A stretch of DNA of 13,949 nucleotides from Actinomycetota bacterium. Lineage in GTDB: Bacteria > Actinomycetota > Actinomycetes > Nanopelagicales > Nanopelagicaceae. Position 1 is the first letter of the stretch, and each line of letters starts with the position of its first letter. The stretch covers positions 1-13,949 of the forward strand of contig SYAM01000049.1 in assembly GCA_005787645.1 (NCBI GenBank), given 5' to 3'. The notes under the pieces are model-generated. The model was given only the letters and a program-made list of their open reading frames with translations. It did not search any database and was not told the origin of the DNA. The translations under genes were made by a program, and so were the position numbers. Of this stretch, positions 6,860 through 12,860 are shown piece after piece.

Positions 6860-8094
6860 AGGGCAATCCCCAGAACTCCATCTAGATATCGGGAGAGTTG
6901 CCCGATGGCATCTACTGAATCCGATGGTTCTGAATTTGCGAGAGCATGAATTCGATTCTTTGACCACTCATCAATGAGGGCAAAAGCTTTTGGCGTATCC
7001 AAATCATCACTGATTGCGGCAGAGATATCCATCATCAGTTCATCCACCTGTCCGCCATATGGACTTGAAAAAGCTACGCGCCATAGATTCAATCGATTTT
7101 CGGAATCTGAGAGCAATCCATCGCTCCACTCTCGATCAGCGCGGTAGTGGCCAGAGAGTAATGCAATCCGAAGCACCATCGGATCGATACCTTCATTTCG
7201 CATTTCAGAGACGAATTTGAGGTTTCCACGGGACTTGCTCATCTTCTCACCGTTCAACCCAATCATTCCGGTATGCACGAAACGACGAGCAAAATCAACA
7301 CCACTAAGCACCCGACCTTGTGCTGCACACATCGAATGATGTGGAAAATGGAGATCACTTCCTCCCCCTTGGATAGAGATGGGAGCGCTGAGAAATCTCA
7401 GTGCAATTGCGGTGCACTCGATATGCCATCCAGGGCGTCCGGGTCCGTAAGGTGAAGGCCAATTCGGTTCACCCTCGCGGTGGGCGCGCCAGATTAGGCA
7501 GTCGAGAGGATGTCGCTTACCGAACCTCTTCGGGTCTCCGCCGCGCTCTGCAAATATCGAAATTTTCTCCTCGAGTGAAAGGTTGGAGTAAGAGTTGAAA
7601 TGTGAGTCGCTCGAAATATCAAAATACAGATCGTCCTCGACACGATAGACGGCGCCGCTCTTCTCCAGCGCGGCAATCGCATCAGTCACCCAAGGAATAG
7701 TTTCGACCGCTCCCATGTAATGATGAGGAGGAACGACCCTTAGGGCTGTCATATCATCTCTGAATAGTGAAATTTGACTCTCGGCTAGATCTTCCCATGG
7801 AACATCATCTCGCTTGGCTCGTTCAAGTAGTGGATCGTCTACATCGGTGATGTTTTGGATATACGAAACGGATTTTCCAGTGGCTAAGGAATATCGATGA
7901 ATGAGGTCAAAACTTAGATATGTGGCGGCATGACCCAGATGGGTTGCATCGTATGGAGTGATGCCGCAGACATACATCGAAAGAAGAGATTCTGGAATTT
8001 CCTCAATTTTCCTACTGACACTGTTAAAAAGCTTCAATGAGGGCAGCGGGCGATTCAATGGTGGAGGAATGTAGTTCGTCGACCAGGCTTTCAC
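6856..8094 (-). CDS. mshC: L-cysteine:1D-myo-inositol 2-amino-2-deoxy-alpha-D-glucopyranoside ligase MshC
   Basis: This 412-residue protein is the ATP-dependent ligase that joins cysteine to GlcN-Ins, the third step named in mycothiol synthesis. It is a class I aminoacyl-tRNA-synthetase-like enzyme. The HIGH-type motif is THLGH at 51-55, KMSKS is at 284-288, and the zinc site comprises Cys43 in MYVCGITPYDA, Cys227 in GWHIEC and a His of FPHH (252-253). ITPYDATHLGHAATY and the length separate it from cysteinyl-tRNA synthetase, which is longer and has a different motif here. Translation starts at a GTG. It has its own promoter 56 bases downstream of the SCO1664-like gene and its own terminator. 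The rest of the mycothiol pathway is not in this window. Confidence 0.96.
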   Translation of the reverse strand: MKAWSTNYIPPPLNRPLPSLKLFNSVSRKIEEIPESLLSMYVCGITPYDATHLGHAATYLSFDLIHRYSLATGKSVSYIQNITDVDDPLLERAKRDDVPWEDLAESQISLFRDDMTALRVVPPHHYMGAVETIPWVTDAIAALEKSGAVYRVEDDLYFDISSDSHFNSYSNLSLEEKISIFAERGGDPKRFGKRHPLDCLIWRAHREGEPNWPSPYGPGRPGWHIECTAIALRFLSAPISIQGGGSDLHFPHHSMCAAQGRVLSGVDFARRFVHTGMIGLNGEKMSKSRGNLKFVSEMRNEGIDPMVLRIALLSGHYRADREWSDGLLSDSENRLNLWRVAFSSPYGGQVDELMMDISAAISDDLDTPKAFALIDEWSKNRIHALANSEPSDSVDAIGQLSRYLDGVLGIAL

Positions 8095-8098
8095 TCTT

Positions 8099-8111
8099 CC
8101 AGTCTAACTGG
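8099..8111 (-). promoter_or_regulatory. mshC -10 element inside a 13-base inverted repeat
   Basis: Minus-strand TAGACT (complement of 8101-8106) ends six bases before the GTG start at 8094, predicting a leaderless mRNA. The hexamer sits inside the perfect dyad CCAGT-CTA-ACTGG (8099-8111, plus strand). A purine-rich GGAAGA also lies directly before the GTG, but at zero spacing it is a poor ribosome-binding site. Confidence 0.5.
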
Positions 8112-8150
8112 TGTGTAGCGGAGTATTTTGCGTCTACTACATCTGAGGAT

Positions 8151-8855
8151 CTAAACAGGTGGCCACGGCACTGCGGGCCAATCCTCGGACGGATATGGAA
8201 ATAAACCCTCTGCAAGAAGAGTGGTTGCCCTACTTAACGTTTCACGCAATTCGCGTTCACTCAAGAATTCTCTTGCCTCTTGTGAAAAAGAATCAAAATG
8301 GTCAACGACGTACCTGACTATTTTGATTTCGCGCTCCCCGAGTGGTTTTCCCATCCATTGCCAGAGCACGGTTCGTAGCTTATTTTCTTCGTGGAAACAC
8401 ACCCCATGATCACATCCAAAAAGTTGACCATCACTCCTCGGGAGGAGATGACCTATCTTTCGATCAGTGTTATTCACCATCGCATCGAAAAGAACGAATT
8501 TACGGAGTCTTTCATCCTGCGATTGAGCGAGTTCGATTAAATCCACGGACTCATCCACATCAATCCACTCTTGAACCGCTCCCAAACCATAGGGGCCATC
8601 ACGGAAGATCGTTAATGGCACAATATGAAAACCGGCGAATTCACTGAAACGATACGCCGACACTTCCCTCCCGGCTAACGTTCCATCTGGAAAATCCCAT
8701 AATGGTCGCTCCCCTGCAATGGGTTTATAAATAACATCGACGGATACATCATTAAGGGTGGCTTGGCCAAAGAGGGTGGCATTGGAGGCATCAACCAAAC
8801 GCCCTGTTATGGCGATTTCACCTCTAGCAATCGCTTCGCTAGCGTCGATAACCAT
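8151..8855 (-). CDS. SCO1664-family protein (PI3/PI4-kinase-like fold, function unknown)
   Basis: This 234-residue protein belongs to the actinobacterial family known as SCO1664 or TIGR03843, found next to mshC. The residues resemble an atypical kinase of the PI3K/PI4K type. Lys44 lies in a VIYKP strand, Glu64 in AGREVSAY, an NNTDRKIGH catalytic-loop-like motif at 128-136, and DHG at 149-151 in the place of DFG. Its substrate is unknown and activity is not assured. There is no membrane segment. Its ATG at 8855 lies 17 bases inside the end of the DUF3090 gene with GAGGG just upstream, so translation is coupled. It is the last gene before the separate mshC promoter. Confidence 0.85.
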   Translation of the reverse strand: MVIDASEAIARGEIAITGRLVDASNATLFGQATLNDVSVDVIYKPIAGERPLWDFPDGTLAGREVSAYRFSEFAGFHIVPLTIFRDGPYGLGAVQEWIDVDESVDLIELAQSQDERLRKFVLFDAMVNNTDRKIGHLLPRSDGQLFGCDHGVCFHEENKLRTVLWQWMGKPLGEREIKIVRYVVDHFDSFSQEAREFLSERELRETLSRATTLLAEGLFPYPSEDWPAVPWPPV

Positions 8856-9363
8856 TGGCCCTCGGGCAGAGGTGACCGGCGGGGTCTAGGGGGTTCGCGC
8901 AGAATGGACAGGGCGGACGACCTGCACCCACTAATGCGAGTGAATCAACGGCGAAGGTAAGAGCCTCTTCGACACCTATAGTCACTTTCAATAAAGGTGG
9001 ACCCTCCAATACATCTTCAATAATCTCACCCTCTTCTCCACCTTGTGCCTCGATTATCAATTGTTGAGTCTGTGGATTCCATGTTAGCGAGAGCGCAGAT
9101 ACTCGAAATTCTTCGGAGAAGGGGATGCTTAGGTGGGGTAACGGACGATTCCTGCGTTGAAAATCCTGCGCCTTGCCCATCTTAATTTCCTTCATAAGGG
9201 CGATGATTCGTTGAGCAAGTACCGCTAATTGACTCTTCTCAAGTGCAACCGCGACATTTCTACGTCCCTCCAAAGCTTGCAGATAGAAAGTACGTTCCCC
9301 AGGCATTCCGACAGTCGCTGATATAAATTTTTCCGGGTACATAAAAACATGCATTTCTCTCAT
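8839..9363 (-). CDS. DUF3090 family protein with C-terminal zinc-ribbon-like motif
   Basis: This 174-residue protein matches the actinobacterial DUF3090 (TIGR03847) family; no biochemical role is known to me. The body (about 1-145) is a soluble mixed alpha/beta sequence. The C-terminus carries Cys152, Cys155, His164 and Cys166 in CPFC...HLCPRANGYRR, a likely single zinc site and the family hallmark. The ATG follows directly on the TAG of the phosphatase gene with no gap. AGGAGT lies about ten bases before it. ATG 9354 (MHVFMYP) is an alternative start, but the extra residues fit the family N-terminus. Confidence 0.88.
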   Translation of the reverse strand: MREMHVFMYPEKFISATVGMPGERTFYLQALEGRRNVAVALEKSQLAVLAQRIIALMKEIKMGKAQDFQRRNRPLPHLSIPFSEEFRVSALSLTWNPQTQQLIIEAQGGEEGEIIEDVLEGPPLLKVTIGVEEALTFAVDSLALVGAGRPPCPFCANPLDPAGHLCPRANGYRR

Positions 9364-10050
9364 CTAATCTTTTACTCCTTTTGAAGAGTGGTTTCCTTCT
9401 CCGCCAAGAGTTTTCGTAACCATTCTGACCAGGCTCTCCGCTAGGGGTTGTTCTGTCCGATTAAATTGGAGCAAACGCGCTCCATCTGCGGCGATCTGTG
9501 CCACTGAAATCGACGCAGGCTCTACAACTAGGCTCTGAAAATTCTTAAAATCCACTTTGAGAATATGGGCTATCAGAAATTTAATGATGTCTCCGTGGCT
9601 GACTATTAGGAAGTTCTCTTCCTGAGAAGCAATCTGGATTAATGACTGATAAAAAGATGTAACGCGATCCCACACATCAACAAATCTCTCACCGTTGGGA
9701 AATTGCACGCTTTCAGGATCACCTTGTACCTGTTTCCAGAGAGGTTCCAGGGCCAATTCCTCCAATTTGCGACCACTCCACAAGCCGTAGTCGGGCTCAA
9801 TGATTCGACTATCACTCTGAAGCGTTATATCGCTTCCATATTTAGCAAGCCATGGTGCGATGGTTTCGCTACACCGCTCGAGCGGGCTGACGAAAACCTT
9901 CTTGAGCGGTAGGGGTCCGAGCGTTTCGATCAGCTCTTTGCTCTGCGCTACCCCTGTGGAATCTAAACGAACGCCAGGAGTTTGTCCGGCCAGAATATTT
10001 TCAGCATTGGCAACGCTTCGCGCGTGGCGAATAAGAATTACTGTTCCCAA
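9364..10050 (-). CDS. Histidine phosphatase, MSMEG_4193 family
   Basis: This 228-residue protein belongs to the phosphoglycerate-mutase-like superfamily, subfamily MSMEG_4193/TIGR03848. The phosphorylated histidine is His9 in LIRHARS, where the usual RHG is RHA. Further active-site residues are Arg59 in SPLERCSET, Glu85 in IIEPDYGLWSGR and His152 in VSHGD. The gene starts with TTG, supported by AGGAGGAG at 10062-10055, the strongest ribosome-binding site in the window. It is the first gene of a tightly packed set with DUF3090 and the SCO1664-like gene. The substrate is unknown. The last 35 residues are a polar tail. Confidence 0.9.
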   Translation of the reverse strand: MGTVILIRHARSVANAENILAGQTPGVRLDSTGVAQSKELIETLGPLPLKKVFVSPLERCSETIAPWLAKYGSDITLQSDSRIIEPDYGLWSGRKLEELALEPLWKQVQGDPESVQFPNGERFVDVWDRVTSFYQSLIQIASQEENFLIVSHGDIIKFLIAHILKVDFKNFQSLVVEPASISVAQIAADGARLLQFNRTEQPLAESLVRMVTKTLGGEGNHSSKGVKD

Positions 10051-10054
10051 GGCG

Positions 10055-10101
10055 CTCCTCCTAGATACTCTCTCACCAGAAACCTTCCTCCGGGGAGATT
10101 A
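10055..10101 (-). promoter_or_regulatory. Promoter and ribosome-binding site of the phosphatase operon
   Basis: AGGAGGAG (complement of 10055-10062) ends four bases before the TTG start and fixes that unusual start. Further upstream TAATCT (complement of 10096-10101) could be the -10, giving a leader of about 40 bases. This gene therefore appears leadered, unlike six others in the window. The ribosome-binding site is strong; the -10 is tentative. Confidence 0.55.
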
Positions 10102-10127
10102 GCGAAGTTAGTGAGGTCGCGCAGTTA

Positions 10128-11054
10128 ATGGAGATTCGCCAACTCGGTCGCAGCGGCCTCCGCGTCTCCGCGCTTGGCTTGGGCACGATGACTTGGGGTC
10201 GAGACACCGATGAGCATGAGGCGGCAGAGCAACTTCGCTCCTTCCTTGAATATGGCGGAACTCTCATCGACACTGCCGCGATATTCGGAGATGGAGATAG
10301 TGAGCGCGTCATCGGAGGATTGCTCAACACTTTAACTCCCCGCGACTCGGTGGTGATTTCTAGTAAAGCTGGGATGACGAAAACCGGAGTGAACAATTCG
10401 CGAGGAAATCTTCTAAAGGATCTTGATGAGTCATTGCGGCGGTTACGGACAGATTATTTGGATATTTGGATGGTTCAAAGGTGGGATGAGAGCGTTCCCC
10501 TGGAGGAAACCTTAACTGCGTTGGAACTGGCGGTTTCAAGTGGACGAGTTCGATATATAGGTATCTCGAATTTCTCAGGATGGCAAACTGCGCGAGCCTT
10601 CACCCTATTGGAACGGACGATTCCACTCAGTGTTACGCAGAACGAGTATTCGCTGCTCAATAGAGGTGCAGAGGAAGAGATACTCCCTTGTGCTGCACAG
10701 GTCGGGTTGGGCGTTCTGGCATGGTCACCATTAGGGCGCGGGGTTCTCACGGGCAAATACCTCAATGGAGTTCCTGCGGATTCACGAGGAGCGAGCCCTC
10801 ACCTTGGTCCATTTGTCTCTCCTTACTTGGAACCTCGCTCTCGACAAATCGTGCAGGCGGTTTTGATGGCTGCAGATGGCTTGGGGTGTGCCCCATTAGA
10901 GATCGCTCTTACCTGGGTTCGAGATGCCCCTGCTGTTTCGTGCGCAATTGTTGGCGCTCGAAGCGCAGCGCAACTCCGTGGCATCCTACGTGTTGATGAA
11001 ATCGAACTGCCAGCCTTAGTACGTAGCGCACTTGATGATGTGAGTGCGCAGTGA
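10128..11054 (+). CDS. Aldo/keto reductase family protein with altered catalytic residues
   Basis: This 308-residue protein has a complete aldo/keto reductase barrel. It starts MEIRQLGRSGLRVSALGLG and has a C-terminal NADP-binding region with VGARSAAQL. Such enzymes reduce carbonyl compounds with NADPH using an Asp-Tyr-Lys-His tetrad. Here Asp48 and Lys80 are present. The Tyr position of DTAxxYG is Phe53 (codon TTC, 10284-10286), and the His position before the R/W-W-D segment is Gln117 (codon CAA, 10476-10478). The fold looks intact and the frame is open, so it is not a decayed gene, but normal reductase chemistry is doubtful. ATG 10128 has only a weak GAGG eleven bases upstream. It is divergent from the phosphatase operon, and the DUF5703 gene overlaps its stop. 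Confidence 0.9.
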   Translation: MEIRQLGRSGLRVSALGLGTMTWGRDTDEHEAAEQLRSFLEYGGTLIDTAAIFGDGDSERVIGGLLNTLTPRDSVVISSKAGMTKTGVNNSRGNLLKDLDESLRRLRTDYLDIWMVQRWDESVPLEETLTALELAVSSGRVRYIGISNFSGWQTARAFTLLERTIPLSVTQNEYSLLNRGAEEEILPCAAQVGLGVLAWSPLGRGVLTGKYLNGVPADSRGASPHLGPFVSPYLEPRSRQIVQAVLMAADGLGCAPLEIALTWVRDAPAVSCAIVGARSAAQLRGILRVDEIELPALVRSALDDVSAQ

Positions 11055-11254
11055 TTACGTACGAATATCACCTAATTCGGGTGCCGCGAGGTGTCCCCCG
11101 GGGCGCTGTTCGAACGATGCTTACCGAGTATGCCGAGCGAGAGCGATGGGTTTTAGATCGAGTCCGCATCTATCCCGATGGCCGGCACGTGGTCCAACTT
11201 AAACGGAAGGTTTGGCGCCCAGATTTAGAAGGGGAAGCGCTACCGCCATTGTGA
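11051..11254 (+). CDS. DUF5703 family protein
   Basis: This small 67-residue basic protein starts MITYEYHLIRVPRGVPRGAVR and ends with an Arg/Lys-rich RIYPDGRHVVQLKRKVWRP segment, matching the short actinobacterial DUF5703 family. Its function is unknown. The GTG start overlaps the stop of the aldo/keto reductase as GTGA, so the two are co-translated. The predicted shape is one helix plus a beta-hairpin. It has no signal peptide, membrane segment or cysteines. Confidence 0.83.
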   Translation: MITYEYHLIRVPRGVPRGAVRTMLTEYAERERWVLDRVRIYPDGRHVVQLKRKVWRPDLEGEALPPL

Positions 11255-11273
11255 CCGCTGTTCGCTGAAGAAA

Positions 11274-12587
11274 CTAAGCGCGCTGGAGGAATCGGTCTAA
11301 CGCCTCTACCCCGAAATGAATCGCTGAAACAGGGACTCGTTCGTTAATTCCATGAAAAAGGGCCATGAAATCGAGTTCCGGTGGCAACTTCAACGGTGAA
11401 AATCCATAACCAGCGATACCTAATTTTGACAAACCCTTGTTATCCGTACCGCCGCTCATGACATACGGCACTGGTATCCCTTCAGGGTCACAATCCTTAA
11501 TGGCCGCACACATCGCATCAACCAGCTCTCCCGTAAAAGGCAGTTCAAGAGCGACGTCGTGAATTATTGGACGGACCAGTACATCAGGTCCAGCAAGTTC
11601 CTTGATCGTCGCGATGAATTCTTCTTCATAACCTGGCAGGAATCGCCCATCTATTACCGCTTTGGCATGCTGTGGAATGACGTTCTCTTTATATCCCGCA
11701 GAGAGCATCGTGGGGTTGGCAGTGTTTTGAGTGGTTGCGCCGATCATTCGTGCCATAGAACCCAATTCGGCGACAATCGGTCCGGGATTTCTCTCATCGA
11801 AATCCTTTCCCACTAGTTGCGCCACTTTGGAGAGAAAGATGCGCAGGGTTTCTGTGATTCGAATAGGCCATTGATGCTTTCCGATCCGCGCAACTGCTTC
11901 TGCTAGAGCAGTCACCGAATTATCCATATTTATCATTGAGCCATGACCGGCAGTTCCCTCTGTAGAGAGTTCCATCCAATACATTCCCTTTTCAGAGGTC
12001 TCCACTAAGTAAACTCGTTTACCGTTACTCAATGTGGCAGAGAATCCACCTACCTCCGAGATTGCCTCGGAGCATCCCTCAAATGCCTCTGGATGATTCT
12101 TCACAATCCAATTCACTCCATAGGTACCGCCTGCCTCTTCGTCTGCAAAAAAAGCTAGGACAACATCTCGATCTGGAACAAAATTTCGCTGATGCCAATC
12201 TTCGGCAATCGCAAGGATCATCGCATCCATATCTTTCATATCAACAGCGCCGCGACCCCAAATGTCACCATCGATGATGTCGCCAGACCATGGGTCATTT
12301 TTCCAATCCTTCGCATCCGCTGGGACAGTATCGAGATGGCCATGTAAGACCAAGCCTGGTCGCGTTGGGTTACGTCCCTTGATGCGCGCAACTACACTCA
12401 TGCGCGTAGGTGCAGATTGATATACCACTGGATCCAGTCCACATTTTTTCAGGAATGCCGAAACGTATTGCGCAACAGCACGTTCATCGCCATCCCCGCC
12501 TCCATTGTTGACGCTGGGAATTCGAATCAAATCCTGGCAAATTTCTACGGTGCGTTTGCCTAGTGCCAGATAGTCACTCTGCCTCAT
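11274..12587 (-). CDS. M20-family metallopeptidase/amidohydrolase (DapE/ArgE-like)
   Basis: This zinc hydrolase of about 437 residues closely resembles M. tuberculosis Rv2141c (labelled dapE2 there). Numbered from the GTG at 12593, the metal and catalytic residues are all present. They are His86 and Asp88 in HGHLDTVPAD, Asp118 in GRGAVDMKD, Glu152/Glu153 in ADEEAGGTYG, Glu180 in ISEVGG, and His414 in ALFHGINERV near the C-terminus. A dimerisation lid follows about residue 205 (GTAGHGSM). It cleaves an amide or peptide bond in a small molecule; a true DapE role is unproven. I prefer ATG 12587 over GTG 12593 because a weak CAAGAT element lies six bases before the ATG. A 24-base dyad lies just upstream. 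Confidence 0.9.
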   Translation of the reverse strand: MRQSDYLALGKRTVEICQDLIRIPSVNNGGGDGDERAVAQYVSAFLKKCGLDPVVYQSAPTRMSVVARIKGRNPTRPGLVLHGHLDTVPADAKDWKNDPWSGDIIDGDIWGRGAVDMKDMDAMILAIAEDWHQRNFVPDRDVVLAFFADEEAGGTYGVNWIVKNHPEAFEGCSEAISEVGGFSATLSNGKRVYLVETSEKGMYWMELSTEGTAGHGSMINMDNSVTALAEAVARIGKHQWPIRITETLRIFLSKVAQLVGKDFDERNPGPIVAELGSMARMIGATTQNTANPTMLSAGYKENVIPQHAKAVIDGRFLPGYEEEFIATIKELAGPDVLVRPIIHDVALELPFTGELVDAMCAAIKDCDPEGIPVPYVMSGGTDNKGLSKLGIAGYGFSPLKLPPELDFMALFHGINERVPVSAIHFGVEALDRFLQRA

Positions 12588-12603
12588 GGCCACATCTTGC
12601 TAC

Positions 12604-12627
12604 ATTTTCCCATTCGAGCGGGAAAAT
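12604..12627. repeat. Perfect 8-8-8 inverted repeat upstream of the M20 gene
   Basis: ATTTTCCC (12604-12611) and GGGAAAAT (12620-12627) are exact reverse complements around an eight-base spacer. The repeat ends 10 to 16 bases before the two possible starts of the M20 gene, where a promoter would be expected. A terminator is unlikely because no T-run follows on either strand. It could be a repressor or activator site. Confidence 0.6.
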
Positions 12628-12655
12628 ACCGCTGGTTTTGATGGGGCAGGATTGC

Positions 12656-12689
12656 ATTGGTAGGCTCAGCGCTCCTGGTTATGCATAAA
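12656..12689 (+). promoter_or_regulatory. Possible tRNA-Leu promoter with TTATGCATAA palindrome
   Basis: TTGGTA (12656-12661) and TATGCA (12680-12685) are 18 bases apart, and the latter lies about 17 bases before the mature tRNA end. The -10 region sits within the ten-base palindrome TTATGCATAA (12679-12688), so it could also fire on the opposite strand toward the M20 gene. Matches to consensus are modest. Confidence 0.35.
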
Positions 12690-12701
12690 TCAAGGAACCT
12701 G

Positions 12702-12785
12702 GTCCGGGTGGCGGAATTGGCAGACGCGCGAGCTTGAGGTGCTAGTGCCCGTATGGGCTTCGGGGTTCAAGTCCCCGTTCGGACA
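12702..12785 (+). tRNA. tRNA-Leu (anticodon GAG)
   Basis: This 84-base class II tRNA has an acceptor stem GTCCGGG/TTCGGAC with two G-T wobbles and a D-arm with TGGCGGAATTGGCAGACGC. The anticodon loop is TTGAGGT with GAG, and the long variable arm is GCCC-GTAT-GGGC. The T-arm is CGGGG-TTCAAGT-CCCCG and the discriminator base A is at 12785. The CCA tail is not encoded (CAG follows). It would read CUC and CUU leucine codons. The anticodon stem CGAGC/GCTAG has one mismatch, G28-A42. No terminator hairpin is evident downstream. Confidence 0.95.
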
Positions 12786-12847
12786 CAGCACGGGAGAACC
12801 AGCAAAAACTAACTAGAAAAGTGAAATAGAAAAACCAATTCTTCAAG

Positions 12848-12853
12848 TAGATT
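12848..12853 (+). promoter_or_regulatory. Predicted qor -10 element (TAGATT)
   Basis: TAGATT is followed by seven bases and the GTG at 12861, predicting a leaderless mRNA. The site overlaps the TTG at 12852, the only in-frame start further upstream, and so argues against that start. Confidence 0.55.
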
Positions 12854-12860
12854 GCTCGGC

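Noticed and set aside
6856..8094. Cysteinyl-tRNA synthetase instead of mshC
   Set aside because: The ITPYDATHLGH motif, the length near 412 residues and the lack of an anticodon-binding extension indicate MshC.
10128..11054. The aldo/keto reductase as a pseudogene
   Set aside because: The frame is intact, the length is normal and the rest of the fold is well kept; only two catalytic positions differ.
12702..12785. tRNA-Leu as an integration (att) site for a mobile element
   Set aside because: No integrase and no repeat of the tRNA 3' end is present nearby; the flanks are core genes.
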